In this document: piece after piece, positions 41,224-49,646 of the stretch | Layout: each line of letters opens with the position of its first letter | Numbering within the stretch: position 1 is the first letter of the stretch | NCBI RefSeq assembly: GCF_003722335.1 | Contig: NZ_CP026100.1 | Location: 5,182,001-5,246,000 of the forward strand | DNA: 64,000 nt | Source of the DNA: Caulobacter flavus | GTDB taxonomy: Bacteria; Pseudomonadota; Alphaproteobacteria; Caulobacterales; Caulobacteraceae | Direction: 5' to 3' | Notes under the pieces: model-generated | The model's database searches: none | The model's input: the letters and a program-made list of their open reading frames with translations, nothing else | What the model was told of the DNA's origin: nothing | Made by a program: the position numbers and the translations under genes

Positions 41224-42174
41224 ATGTCGATGAAGAAACTCATGCTCGCGGCCGGCGCGATCGTCTGCGTCGCGGCTCCGGTCGAGGCGTTCGCCCAGGC
41301 CAAGCCGACCAAGGCCCAGCAGCTGCAGACCCAGGCGCAGGCCGAAGTGCCGCGCTGCACGCGCAAGCTGGGCACGCTGTCAATCATCGACGGCGACGAT
41401 CCCCGCGGCTGGACCCAGTACAACCTGGCCTCGCCGCAGAAGCTGCTGCGCGCCATCGTCCAGAAGTCGGGCTGCTTCAACTTGGTCGACCGGGGCGCTG
41501 GCCTCAACGCCGCCCAGATCGAGCGCAACATCGGCGGCAATCTGGGCCTGCAGCGCGGCTCCAACGTCGGCCAGGGCCAGATCAAGGCCGCCGACTACGT
41601 GCTGGTGGCCGAAGTGCAGGCCAGCGACAGCAACGCCGGCGGCGGCGCGGTGGCCGGCGCCATCGGCGGCCTGATCGGCGGCCGGGCCGGCGCGCTGGTC
41701 GGCGGCATCAAGACCAAGAAGCTGGAAGCCAACACCGTCCTGTCGCTGACCAACGTCCGCACGACCGAGACCGTGGCCGTCCAGGAAGGCTACGCCGTGA
41801 AGAACGACATCGGCTGGGGCGCGGGCGGCGGCATCGGCTTCGCCGGCGCTGTCGGCGGCGGCTACGAAGACACCGAGATCGGCCGCATCATCACGCTGGC
41901 CTTCATCAACAGCTACTCCAAGATGGTCGGCGAACTGGGCCTGGTCGGCGACAGCGCCGCCTCGGCGCAGGCCGCCCCGACCAAGTCGTTCGTGGCCACG
42001 CGCGTCGTCAACATGCGCGCCACCCCGGTGGCCGCCGGCAAGCTGATCCGCGCCCTGCCGGCCGGCTCGATCGTCTATCCCACCGGCAAGAAGCAGGAAC
42101 TGTGGTGGGAAGTGGCCGACGAGAACGACAACGTCGGCTGGGTGCTGAACACGGGCCTGGAGCCCGGCAAGTAA
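41224..42174 (+). CDS. CsgG-like protein with C-terminal SH3 domain
   Basis: 316 residues. Signal peptide (KLMLAAGAIVCVAAPVEAFA). Residues about 45-250 have a CsgG/HfaB-like fold (CFNLVDRGAGL near 89; DYVLVAEVQASDSN near 131) interrupted by a Gly-zipper GGGAVAGAIGGLIGGRAGALVGG. A C-terminal bacterial SH3 region (VVNMRATPVAAGKLIRALPAGSIVYPTG, 270-297) ends the protein. CsgG family members act in envelope secretion; this is not the holdfast anchor HfaB by its domain order. No adhesin neighbours. GGAGG precedes the ATG. Confidence 0.78.
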   Translation: MSMKKLMLAAGAIVCVAAPVEAFAQAKPTKAQQLQTQAQAEVPRCTRKLGTLSIIDGDDPRGWTQYNLASPQKLLRAIVQKSGCFNLVDRGAGLNAAQIERNIGGNLGLQRGSNVGQGQIKAADYVLVAEVQASDSNAGGGAVAGAIGGLIGGRAGALVGGIKTKKLEANTVLSLTNVRTTETVAVQEGYAVKNDIGWGAGGGIGFAGAVGGGYEDTEIGRIITLAFINSYSKMVGELGLVGDSAASAQAAPTKSFVATRVVNMRATPVAAGKLIRALPAGSIVYPTGKKQELWWEVADENDNVGWVLNTGLEPGK

Positions 42175-42189
42175 GCCGCTCCGCCATCT

Positions 42190-42230
42190 AGACGAGAACG
42201 CCCCGCCGGCTCGCCGCGCGGGGCGTTTTT
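42190..42230 (+). terminator. rho-independent terminator
   Basis: AACGCCCCGC / GCGGGGCGTT stem followed by TTTTT, between the CsgG-like gene and thyA. Confidence 0.9.
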
Positions 42231-42271
42231 GTGATTGGCCACGGGCTCGATTCGTCGCGATTGTGCGCCCC

Positions 42272-43129
42272 ATGACCACCGCCGTCCTCGACGCCCCGAA
42301 AGCCGCCGCCGCCGACCATCCCGAGCGGCAGTATCTCGCCCTGCTGGCCGACATCCTCGAGAACGGCGTGCAGCGCGGCGACCGCACCGGCACGGGCACC
42401 CTGGGCGTTTTCGGCCGCCAGATCCGCTTCGACCTTTCGAAGGGCTTCCCGGTCCTGACCACCAAGAAGCTGCACCTGCGCTCGATCATCATCGAGCTGC
42501 TGTGGTTCCTGAGGGGCGAGACCAACATCGCCTGGCTCAAGGACAACGGCGTGCGCATCTGGGACGAATGGGCCGACGAGAACGGCGAGCTCGGCCCCGT
42601 CTACGGCAAGCAATGGCGCTCGTGGGCGACGCCCGCCAAAGACGGAAATGGCGGCCAGTCGATCGACCAGATCGTCAACCTGGTCGAAGGCCTGAAGACC
42701 AACCCCAACAGCCGCCGGCATATCGTGTCGGCCTGGAACCCGGCCGACGTCGAGGACATGGCCCTGCCGCCCTGCCACTGCCTGTTCCAGTTCTTCGTGG
42801 CTGATGGAAAGCTGTCCTGCCAGCTCTACCAGCGCAGCGCCGACGTGTTCCTGGGCGTGCCGTTCAACATCGCCAGCTACGCCCTCCTGACCCTGATGGT
42901 CGCCAAGGTCGTGGGCCTGCAGCCGGGCGAGTTCGTGCACACCTTCGGCGACGCCCACCTCTACCTGAACCACCTGGACCAGGCCCGCGAGCAGCTGACC
43001 CGTGAGCCCTACGCCTTCCCGACGATGAAGATCGCCGACAAGACCGACCTCTTCGCCTTCGAATACGAGGACTTCACGCTGGAAGGCTACGAGGCCCACC
43101 CGCACATCAAGGCGGCGGTCTCGGTCTGA
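42272..43129 (+). CDS. thyA: thymidylate synthase
   Basis: 285 residues; makes dTMP from dUMP with methylenetetrahydrofolate, producing dihydrofolate for the folA product next to it. RTGTGTLGVFGRQIRFDLS near 40-58 holds the phosphate-binding Arg, ALPPCHCLFQF near 166-176 the nucleophilic Cys, QLYQRSADVFLGVPFNIASYALL binds dUMP, and the C-terminus KAAVSV ends in the closing Val. It has about 20 extra N-terminal residues. No strong ribosome site; the frame is open to a GTG at 42263. A GANTC (GATTC) lies 20 bases upstream. Confidence 0.95.
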   Translation: MTTAVLDAPKAAAADHPERQYLALLADILENGVQRGDRTGTGTLGVFGRQIRFDLSKGFPVLTTKKLHLRSIIIELLWFLRGETNIAWLKDNGVRIWDEWADENGELGPVYGKQWRSWATPAKDGNGGQSIDQIVNLVEGLKTNPNSRRHIVSAWNPADVEDMALPPCHCLFQFFVADGKLSCQLYQRSADVFLGVPFNIASYALLTLMVAKVVGLQPGEFVHTFGDAHLYLNHLDQAREQLTREPYAFPTMKIADKTDLFAFEYEDFTLEGYEAHPHIKAAVSV

Positions 43130-43168
43130 CCTTCCGCTATCGGCGGCGGGCCGCTAAGACTCGCCGCC

Positions 43169-43687
43169 ATGACCGCCCCCATTCTCACCGTCGGCCCGGT
43201 GGCCCGCTCGCTCAACGGCGTCATCGGCCGCGACAACGACCTGCCCTGGCGACTGAAGTCCGACCTTCAGATGTTCAAGGCCGCCACCCTGGGCAAGCCG
43301 GTGATCATGGGCCGCAAGACCTGGGACAGCCTGCCCAGGAAGCCCCTGCCCGGCCGGCTGAACATCGTGCTGACCCGCGACCACAAGTTCGAGGCCGAAG
43401 GCGCGGTGGTCTGCGACACCTGGTCCGAGGCCGTGCAGATCGGCAAGGAGCAGGCCGCAGAGGACGGCGTCGAGGAGGTCTGCGTGATCGGCGGCGCGGC
43501 TCTGTTCGCGCTGGCCCTGCCTCGCGCCAAGCGCATCTACGTCACCGAGGTCCAGGCGCAGGTCGAGGGCGACGTGGCCTTCCCCGCCTTCGACGAGAGC
43601 GCCTGGACCGAGGTGCGCCGCGAGGAGCGCCCTGCTGGCGAGGGCGACGACTATCCATTCGTGTTCCGCGTGCTGGAGCGCAAATGA
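43169..43687 (+). CDS. folA: dihydrofolate reductase
   Basis: 172 residues; reduces dihydrofolate made by ThyA with NADPH. ARSLNGVIGRDNDLPWRLKSDLQMFKA near 12-38 holds the catalytic Asp and the N-terminal loop, GRKTWDSLPRKPLPGRLNIVLTR near 51-73 binds NADPH, and VCVIGGAALFALAL near 108-121 the glycine pair. It lies 39 bases after thyA, so probably co-transcribed; ATGA overlap with the next gene. Confidence 0.95.
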   Translation: MTAPILTVGPVARSLNGVIGRDNDLPWRLKSDLQMFKAATLGKPVIMGRKTWDSLPRKPLPGRLNIVLTRDHKFEAEGAVVCDTWSEAVQIGKEQAAEDGVEEVCVIGGAALFALALPRAKRIYVTEVQAQVEGDVAFPAFDESAWTEVRREERPAGEGDDYPFVFRVLERK

Positions 43688-44055
43688 GCGCCCTGCTGGC
43701 CGCCTTCGTCCTGGCCCAGGCCGCGTCCGCGACGCCGCCCTCCGCCGACGCGCGCCAGGCCGCTCGCGACAAGGCCGCCGAGATCGTGGTGGTCGCGGTC
43801 AAGCACGTGGGCGTTCCGCGCGGCGTGCGCGGCCGCTGCTCCGTGGCCGCCGAGGTGGTCCGCGCCGAGCCGGGCGTGAAGCTGAAGGTCGGCGCCGCCT
43901 TGCGTCTTTCGGTGCCCTGCGCCGCCCCCGGCGCCAGCGGCTCCGACGTCGAGCACGGCGTCGACAAGGCCGCCCTTCAGCGTTCCAGCTACGGCCGGGC
44001 GTTCTTCGACGAGCGCCTGAAGCTGATCGCCTACGACCTCTTCGACCTGAACTGA
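43684..44055 (+). CDS. small exported hypothetical protein
   Basis: 123 residues with a short signal-like start (MSALLAAFVLAQAASA). The rest is mixed alpha/beta with two Cys (GRCSVAA; SVPCAAP) that could form a disulfide. The ATGA overlap with folA argues for co-translation, but the function is unrecognised. Confidence 0.6.
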   Translation: MSALLAAFVLAQAASATPPSADARQAARDKAAEIVVVAVKHVGVPRGVRGRCSVAAEVVRAEPGVKLKVGAALRLSVPCAAPGASGSDVEHGVDKAALQRSSYGRAFFDERLKLIAYDLFDLN

Positions 44056-44062
44056 GATTGCC

Positions 44063-45139
44063 ATGAGCGCCTGGACCGACCGCCGGCTGATCGACCTTCT
44101 CGGCGTCGCGGCGCCGGTGCTCCAGGCGCCGATGGCCGGCGCCACCACCCCCGCCATGGCCATCGGCGCGGCGCGCGGCGGCGGCCTGGGCGCGCTGGCC
44201 TGCGCCCAGTACACGCCCGACCAGGCCCGCGCGGCGATCGCCGAGTTCCGGGCCGCCGTCGACGCCCCGCTGAACCTGAACTTCTTCGCCCACGCCGCCC
44301 CGGCGCCCGATCCGGCGCGGATGATGGCCTGGCGCGCCCGGCTGGCGCCCTACTATGTCGAGGCGGGCCTGGATCCCGCGCCTGCGCCGCCGATCGGCGG
44401 CCGCGCGCCCTTCGACGAGGCCTTCTGCGCCCTGGTCGAGGATCTGCGCCCCGAGGTCGTTAGCTTCCACTTCGGCCTGCCCGATCCGGCCCTGCTCGAC
44501 CGCGTGCGGGCTTCCGGCGCCAGGATTCTGTCCTCGGCCACCACCGTCGCCGAGGCGGTCTGGCTGGAGGTCAACGGCGCCGACGCCGTCATCGCCATGG
44601 GAGCCGAGGCCGGCGGCCATCGGGCCACCTTCCTGCCGGGCTTCGGCGAGGCGATCGACAACCGCCTGGACACCGCCGCCCAGCCCGGCCTTTTCGCCCT
44701 GCTGCCGCAGGTGGTCGCGGCCGTCTCGGTTCCGGTGATCGCCGCCGGCGGCGTGGCCGAGGCGCGCGGCGTCGCGGCCGCGCGGGCCTTGGGCGCGGCC
44801 GGCGTGCAGGTCGGCACGGCTTATCTGTTCACGCCGGAAGCCAGGATCCCGCCCGCCCATCGCGTCGCCCTCGACGCGGCGCGTGACGACAACACCATGA
44901 TCACCGACGTCTTCACCGGCCGCCCGGCCCGCGGCGTGGCCAACCGCCTTATGCGCGAGGTCGGGCCGATCGGCGGCCACGTCGTGCCGCCCTTCCCGCT
45001 GGCCGGCGGCGCCCTGACGCCGCTGCGCCAGGACGGAACCAACGGCGACTTCACCAACCTCTGGGCCGGCCAGTCGGCGCGCCTGGCGCCGCGCGACCTC
45101 GACTCGGAAGACCTGACCCGGATGCTCGCCGGCGCCTGA
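44063..45139 (+). CDS. nitronate monooxygenase (2-nitropropane dioxygenase family)
   Basis: 358 residues of the FMN-dependent NMO family that oxidises propionate-3-nitronate and related toxic nitronates. APVLQAPMAGATTPAMA near 16-32 and AMGAEAGGHRA near 178-188 (catalytic His) are class motifs, and VIAAGGVAEARGVAAARALGAAGVQVGTAYL near 219-249 the FMN phosphate barrel strands. Seven bases downstream of the folA-linked gene, so possibly the last member of a thyA-folA transcript. Confidence 0.88.
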   Translation: MSAWTDRRLIDLLGVAAPVLQAPMAGATTPAMAIGAARGGGLGALACAQYTPDQARAAIAEFRAAVDAPLNLNFFAHAAPAPDPARMMAWRARLAPYYVEAGLDPAPAPPIGGRAPFDEAFCALVEDLRPEVVSFHFGLPDPALLDRVRASGARILSSATTVAEAVWLEVNGADAVIAMGAEAGGHRATFLPGFGEAIDNRLDTAAQPGLFALLPQVVAAVSVPVIAAGGVAEARGVAAARALGAAGVQVGTAYLFTPEARIPPAHRVALDAARDDNTMITDVFTGRPARGVANRLMREVGPIGGHVVPPFPLAGGALTPLRQDGTNGDFTNLWAGQSARLAPRDLDSEDLTRMLAGA

Positions 45140-45158
45140 GACGCTTGCGGCCGGGTTC

Positions 45159-45170
45159 AAACGAACGTTT
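45159..45170. promoter_or_regulatory. palindromic operator AAACG-N2-CGTTT upstream of SMP-30 gene
   Basis: AAACGAACGTTT forms perfect 5-bp arms, within TTCAAACGAACGTTTA, 52 bases upstream of the SMP-30 gene. Also found, nearly identical, before the CurA-like gene. Strongest copy of the set. Confidence 0.65.
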
Positions 45171-45222
45171 ACTCGACTTCCAGGCGTCCGCTCAGAGACG
45201 CCCATCCAGGGAGCGAGACGAC

Positions 45223-46134
45223 ATGGACCTGACCCTCGTCGCCGAAGGCCTGCAGTTTCCCGAAGGCCCGGTCGCCATGGCAGACGGCTCGGTGCTGCTG
45301 GTCGAGATCCAGCGCCGGACCCTCACCCGCATCACCCCCGACGGCGCCCGCGAGACGGTCGCCGACCTGGGCGGCGGCCCCAACGGCGCGGCCATCGGCC
45401 CGGACGGCGCGGTCTATGTCACCAACAACGGCGGCAGCTTCGAGTTCTTCGACATGGGCGGCCTGAACATCCCCGGCCCCACCCCCGCCAGCCATGAGGG
45501 CGGCTCGATCCAGCGGGTCGACCTTTCGACCGGCGCGGTGACCACCCTCTACGAGGCCTGCGACGGCAAGCGCCTCGTCGGCCCCAACGACATCGTCTTC
45601 GACCGGCAGGGCGGCTTGTGGTTCACCGACCACGGCTGCTCGACGCCCGACGGCCGCAGATACGGCGCGTTGTACTACGCGCGCACCGACGGCAGCCGCA
45701 TCGTCCGCGCTCGCGACCACCTGATCTCGCCCAACGGCGTGGGCCTGTCGCCGGCCGAGGACGTGGTCTACGTGGCCGACACCATGCTGGGACGCCTGTG
45801 GGCCTTCGACGTGGCCGCGCCCGGCGAACTGGTCCCGCCCGCGCCGCTGCAGCCCGGCCGCGTGGTCTGCAACCTGCCGGGCTACCAGCTGCTCGACAGC
45901 CTGGCGGTCGAGGCCGACGGCCGGGTGTGCGTGGCGACGATCATCAACGGCGGAATCACCGCCTTCTCGCCCGACGGCGCGACCGAGCACGTGCCCGTGC
46001 CCGACGTGATCACCACCAACCTCTGCTTCGGCGGCGCCGACATGCAGGACGTATGGATCACCGCCTCGGGGACGGGGAAGCTCTGGCGCGGGCGGTGGAA
46101 CCGGCCGGGGCTGAGGCTGAACTACAACGGCTGA
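45223..46134 (+). CDS. SMP-30/gluconolactonase family protein
   Basis: 303 residues of the six-bladed beta-propeller lactonase family. GLQFPEGPVAMADGS at 8-22, GPNDIVFDRQGGLWFTDHG near 122-140 and SPNGVGLSPAEDVVYVADT near 173-191 are the metal-site blades with conserved Glu, Asn and Asp. It would hydrolyse a sugar or related lactone. AGGGAGCGAG is the likely ribosome site. Shares an operator with OYE, ABM and CurA-type genes. Confidence 0.87.
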   Translation: MDLTLVAEGLQFPEGPVAMADGSVLLVEIQRRTLTRITPDGARETVADLGGGPNGAAIGPDGAVYVTNNGGSFEFFDMGGLNIPGPTPASHEGGSIQRVDLSTGAVTTLYEACDGKRLVGPNDIVFDRQGGLWFTDHGCSTPDGRRYGALYYARTDGSRIVRARDHLISPNGVGLSPAEDVVYVADTMLGRLWAFDVAAPGELVPPAPLQPGRVVCNLPGYQLLDSLAVEADGRVCVATIINGGITAFSPDGATEHVPVPDVITTNLCFGGADMQDVWITASGTGKLWRGRWNRPGLRLNYNG

Positions 46135-46157
46135 GCCGAAGGAAGGCGCTCGCCCTC

Positions 46158-46300
46158 ACGGCGAACCTCCCCCTGTGGGGGTGGTGATCGCGTAGCGATC
46201 GGTGGGGGGGAGTTCCCGCTGGTGTTCAGACGCATTGGCGACTGAAAATATCCCCCCACCGGCCTTCGGCCGCCTCCCCCAGAGGGGGAGGTTCCTTTGA
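46158..46300. repeat. dispersed intergenic repeat, family A copy 6
   Basis: Contains CGGCGAACCTCCCC..., GGGGGTGGTGATCGCGTAGCGATC and CCCCCACCGGCCTTCGGCCG modules. More diverged than other copies. Confidence 0.75.
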
Positions 46301-46304
46301 CTGG

Positions 46305-47396
46305 CTAGTACAGAACCCCCAGCGCCTCGCGGCTGAAGTTCTGCAGTTCGTCGGTGCGGCCGTCGCGGATCTTCACCACCCACTCCGGATCCTGCAGCAG
46401 GGCGCGGCCGACGCCGACCAGGTCGAACTCGCCGCGGTCGAGACGCTCGAGCAGGCCGTCGATCGAGGCCGGCTGGCTGCCCTCGCCGCCGAAGGCCGCG
46501 ATGAATTCGCCCGACAGGCCCACCGAGCCGACGGTGATGGTCGGGGCGCCGGTCAGCTTCTTGGTCCAGCCGGCGAAGTTGAGGTCGGAGCCTTCGAACT
46601 CCGGCTCCCAGAACCTGCGTTGCGAGCAGTGGAAGATGTCGGCGCCGGCGTCGGCCAGCGGCTGCAGCCAGGCTTCCAGCGCCTGGGGCGTCTCGGCGTT
46701 CTTCACCGCATAGTCCTGCTGCTTCCACTGCGACAGGCGGATGATCACCGGATAGTCGGGACCGACGGCCGCGCGGACGGCCTTCAGGATCTCGGCGGCG
46801 AACCTGCTGCGCTCGGCGATGCTGGGACCGCCGAAGGTGTCGTCGCGCAGGTTGGTGCCGTCCCAGAAGAACTGATCGATCAGGTAGCCGTGGGCGCCGT
46901 GCAGCTCGATGGCGTCGAAGCCCAGGCGCTTGGCGTCGGCCGCGGCGGTGGCGAAGGCGGCGATGGTGTCGGCGACGTCGCTGTCGCTCATCGGCTCGGT
47001 GAACTGGCCGCCGCCGGCCTTGGACACGCCCGAGGGGCTGTCGACCTTGCCCAGTTGCGCCGGCCCCTTGGCCGAGCCGACGTGCCACAGCTGCGGCGCG
47101 ATCAGGCCGCCGACCGCGTGCACCTCGTCGACGACCTTCTTCCAGGCCGCCAGTTCCTTCTCGCCATGGAAGCGCGGCACGTTGGCGTCGTTCAGAGAGG
47201 CCGGCCGGGCCACGCCCGTGCCCTCGGTGACGATCAGGCCCACCTGCGCCGCCGCACGGCGGGCGTAGTAGGCGGCGACGTCGTCGGTCGCCACCCCGCC
47301 GGGCGAGAACGAGCGGGTCATCGGGGCCATCACCACCCGGTTGGGCAGCTTCAGCGACTTGAATTCGAACGGCTTGAAAAGGGCTTCGAGGGCCAT
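46305..47396 (-). CDS. nemA: Old Yellow Enzyme family alkene reductase
   Basis: 363 residues, FMN flavoprotein of the NemA/XenB type. VVMAPMTRSFSPGG at about 22-35 binds FMN, APQLWHVGSAKGP near 99-111, FDAIELHGAHGYLIDQFFWDGTNLRDD near 174-200 holds the substrate-binding His pair, and DFDLVGVGRALLQDPEWV near the C-terminus closes the barrel. Reduces electrophilic alkenes and nitro compounds with NADPH. Operator AAACGGTCGTTT is 39 bases upstream. Compare E. coli nemA, repressed by TetR-like NemR. Confidence 0.9.
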   Translation of the reverse strand: MALEALFKPFEFKSLKLPNRVVMAPMTRSFSPGGVATDDVAAYYARRAAAQVGLIVTEGTGVARPASLNDANVPRFHGEKELAAWKKVVDEVHAVGGLIAPQLWHVGSAKGPAQLGKVDSPSGVSKAGGGQFTEPMSDSDVADTIAAFATAAADAKRLGFDAIELHGAHGYLIDQFFWDGTNLRDDTFGGPSIAERSRFAAEILKAVRAAVGPDYPVIIRLSQWKQQDYAVKNAETPQALEAWLQPLADAGADIFHCSQRRFWEPEFEGSDLNFAGWTKKLTGAPTITVGSVGLSGEFIAAFGGEGSQPASIDGLLERLDRGEFDLVGVGRALLQDPEWVVKIRDGRTDELQNFSREALGVLY

Positions 47397-47434
47397 GGGG
47401 CGCTCCGGAGGGCGAGGAGTTTCGCGAACAAGTT

Positions 47435-47446
47435 AAACGGTCGTTT
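47435..47446. promoter_or_regulatory. palindromic operator AAACG-N2-CGTTT upstream of OYE gene
   Basis: AAACGGTCGTTT has perfect 5-bp arms, 39 bases before the OYE start on the minus strand. Same design as the 45159-45170 site. Confidence 0.65.
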
Positions 47447-47520
47447 TCAGGTTCGCGCCATACAGAAAAACTGCAACGGTTGCGGTTATCTGGGGAGCGC
47501 CCGTCGCCTTGGGAAGGCTC

Positions 47521-47811
47521 CTACTCCACCGCGTCGAGATATTCGATCTCGGGCCGCCCGGCCAGGAACGGCGCCATGGCCGCGCCGGAGGCCTTGAAAT
47601 AGTCGGTTCCGCCGTGATGCTTCAGCGCGTCGGCGGAAGCGTAGAGCTCCAGCACCTTGTAGACCCCGGCCTCGGCCTTGGACTTCGTCAGCTGGTAGAC
47701 GATCGCGCCCGGCTCGTTGGCCTTCACCTTGGCCGCCAGGTCGAGGAACACCGCCTCGAACTCGCCCGTCTTGTCCGGCTGCACCTTCAGGGTCGCCACC
47801 ACGCCGATCAT
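47521..47811 (-). CDS. antibiotic biosynthesis monooxygenase (ABM) / quinol monooxygenase-like protein
   Basis: 96 residues of ABM fold. MIGVVATLKVQPDKTGEFEAVFLDL at 1-25 and EPGAIVYQLTKS near 34-45 match the cofactor-free ABM/YgiN-type quinol monooxygenase family. GGGGGGAAAGC precedes the ATG. A variant of the shared operator lies 12 bases upstream (47823-47838), so it may belong to the same regulon as the OYE gene, although each has its own promoter region. Confidence 0.83.
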   Translation of the reverse strand: MIGVVATLKVQPDKTGEFEAVFLDLAAKVKANEPGAIVYQLTKSKAEAGVYKVLELYASADALKHHGGTDYFKASGAAMAPFLAGRPEIEYLDAVE

Positions 47812-47822
47812 GCTTTCCCCCC

Positions 47823-47838
47823 AACAGTTGTTTGAACG
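47823..47838. promoter_or_regulatory. operator variant upstream of the ABM gene
   Basis: AACAGTTGTTTGAACG resembles the AACATTCGTTTGAACG region upstream of the CurA-like gene, matching at 13 of 16 positions. Weaker palindrome than the other three sites. Confidence 0.4.
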
Positions 47839-47909
47839 GGAGGTTGGACGACGACGAGCGGCGAAGGCAAGCGTTTCCTACAACCAGGCCAGACCCTAAG
47901 CTTGACCAC

Positions 47910-48221
47910 ATGCTGTGGTTTCTCGATCGCTGGAAAAGCTTGACCTCGCGGGTAGACGAGATCGCTCGCCTGTTGCGCACGCATGGAGAGCCTGAGTGGG
48001 CCGGCGATCTGCAGGACATGGCCCGGCGCGTTCGAAGACGCGACGACTACGGCCTCGAGGCGTTTCTCCGCTGCTTCGGCGGCGCCGGGACGCTCAATCA
48101 CATCGTCCTGATCGGGAATGGAAGAGCGTCGCCCCAGGCGAACGCGCGATTGCGCCGGCTGTTATCGAAAACCTCGACCCAGGCGTCACGGCTCAGCCGC
48201 GACGTCGACAAGGCCCGATAA
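47910..48221 (+). CDS. DUF6966-like small protein
   Basis: 103 residues from ATG at 47910; the frame is open from 47832. IARLLRTHGEPEWAGDLQDMARRV near 17-40 and AFLRCFGGAGTLNHIVLIG near 48-66 match the alpha-helical DUF6966 pattern, of unknown function. The divergent ABM start is nearby. The GC-rich coding pattern is weak near the N-terminus, so the later start is preferred. Confidence 0.6.
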   Translation: MLWFLDRWKSLTSRVDEIARLLRTHGEPEWAGDLQDMARRVRRRDDYGLEAFLRCFGGAGTLNHIVLIGNGRASPQANARLRRLLSKTSTQASRLSRDVDKAR

Positions 48222-48229
48222 CTGGAAGA

Positions 48230-48538
48230 CTAGCGCCGTTCGTTCCAGCCGTAGGCGACCCACGAGTGGCCGCCGACATTGCGGGCCTCGATCAGGTTGG
48301 GATCGGCGGACGCCTTGGCGCGGGCGGCCTGGCGGCGGCCGCGCAGGGCGAAGGCGGCCAGACCCAGAAGCGCGGTGGCCATGAAACCCACCACCACCAG
48401 GGTCGCGGCGAACACCACCGCCACGACGGCTGCCACCGAGACCGCGATCGCCGTGGCCACGCCGCCGACCACCGCGGCCAGACCGCGCCAAGCCGAAGAG
48501 TGCGTCGCGCCGATGTTCGCGCCCAGGGTCATGGTCAT
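48230..48538 (-). CDS. hypothetical membrane protein
   Basis: 102 residues with two hydrophobic helices (GLAAVVGGVATAIAVSVAAVVAVVFA and TLVVVGFMATALLGLAAF) followed by a basic loop and an ARNVGGHSWVAYGWNERR tail. Family unknown. The C-terminal tail suggests a functional end rather than a frame artefact. It ends 8 bases from the convergent DUF6966 gene. Confidence 0.6.
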   Translation of the reverse strand: MTMTLGANIGATHSSAWRGLAAVVGGVATAIAVSVAAVVAVVFAATLVVVGFMATALLGLAAFALRGRRQAARAKASADPNLIEARNVGGHSWVAYGWNERR

Positions 48539-48656
48539 CGTCGTCCTCGATCGGCGCCGGGGCGCCCAGAATCTCCGTCCTCGTCCCTTAGGTTGGCTCT
48601 GGAGGTCTGAACGTCAACTGAACACCCATTGGGTTCAATCACAAAGACTTTTCCGT

Positions 48657-49352
48657 TCAACCCGCGGCGGCCAGCCCGAGTTCCCGCCGCTCGCGCATGA
48701 CGGTGCTGAACGCGGCGTTGATTGCGGCGGCCTTGGCCTCGGCCACCTCGATGAACTCGGCCGGCAGGCCGCGCGCCCGGGCCCGGTCGGGGTGGGCGTC
48801 CGACAGAGCCGACTTCCAGGCCCGGCGCACCGCCTCGTCCTCGGCGTCGGCCGGCACGTCGAGGATCACGTAGGGATCGTCGGCCCCGGCCCCCAGGTGG
48901 GTGGCGCTGAGGCGGCGGAACGCCAGCGGCGACAGGCCGAACAGCTCGGCCACCCGCTCCAAGTAGTCGAGCTCGTCCTGGGTCACCGCGCCATCAGCCT
49001 TGGCGATGTGGAACAGGCCGTCGAGCACGTCCTCCAGCAATTGCGGGCACGAGCGATAGCGCTTGGCCAGCCGCTTGGCGTAGCTCTCGAAGCCGTGCGT
49101 GGTCTGGCGAGCCAGGTCGTACAGGCGGTGGATGTTCTGCTCCGACGCCGGGTCGGGATGGAAGACCTGCGAGAAGGCCGCGAACTCGTGGCCGTCGGCG
49201 CTGCCGTCGGCCTTGGCCAGCTTGGCGCCGAGCGCCGTCACGGCCGTCGAGAAGGCCGGATCCTGCCCCGGAGGCCCCGGCGGACACTCCGCGCATTCCG
49301 CCAGGTCCAGCCGGCGGGCCGCGATGCTTGCGATGTTGCGCCAGAAGGTCAT
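48657..49352 (-). CDS. TerB/J-domain co-chaperone (DjlA-like)
   Basis: 231 residues. N-terminal TerB-like helical domain (about 30-140, FHIAKADGAVTQDELDYL) and C-terminal J domain (DDPYVILDVPADAEDEAVRRAW, with HPD at 190-192 in SDAHPDRARA). This order is that of DjlA, a membrane co-chaperone of DnaK, but the N-terminal transmembrane helix is not obvious. Probably stimulates DnaK ATPase in a stress response. The 290-base region 49353-49646 downstream of its start holds no gene I can support. Confidence 0.85.
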   Translation of the reverse strand: MTFWRNIASIAARRLDLAECAECPPGPPGQDPAFSTAVTALGAKLAKADGSADGHEFAAFSQVFHPDPASEQNIHRLYDLARQTTHGFESYAKRLAKRYRSCPQLLEDVLDGLFHIAKADGAVTQDELDYLERVAELFGLSPLAFRRLSATHLGAGADDPYVILDVPADAEDEAVRRAWKSALSDAHPDRARARGLPAEFIEVAEAKAAAINAAFSTVMRERRELGLAAAG

Positions 49353-49646
49353 GCGGGAATTCTAATGCCGGCGGGTCTTGGAAGATACGGATCGGGGCGC
49401 GGCCAGGATGCCGCACCGGAGGGGCCTTCTAGCATACGCATCGCACGCGACCCACCCGGCGATTGCTGCATCGCACATGTAAACTTGTTCAGAATTGTCG
49501 CCATCTTCGGAGCCATCCGGCGTCTTCGTCGTTATGGCTGAGCTTGACGCGCGACTTTGACCATTCGGCGCCATGCTGAGGTCCCAATGCGGCCCGAAAT
49601 GATCTAGTCAGCTCTACTGACGCTACCGAAAAGGATTCCCGGCCGT

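Noticed and set aside
49353..49646. Small RNA or gene in the 294-base gap
   Set aside because: Short ORFs here have no ribosome site or GC-rich wobble bias, and no strong hairpin-terminator was seen.
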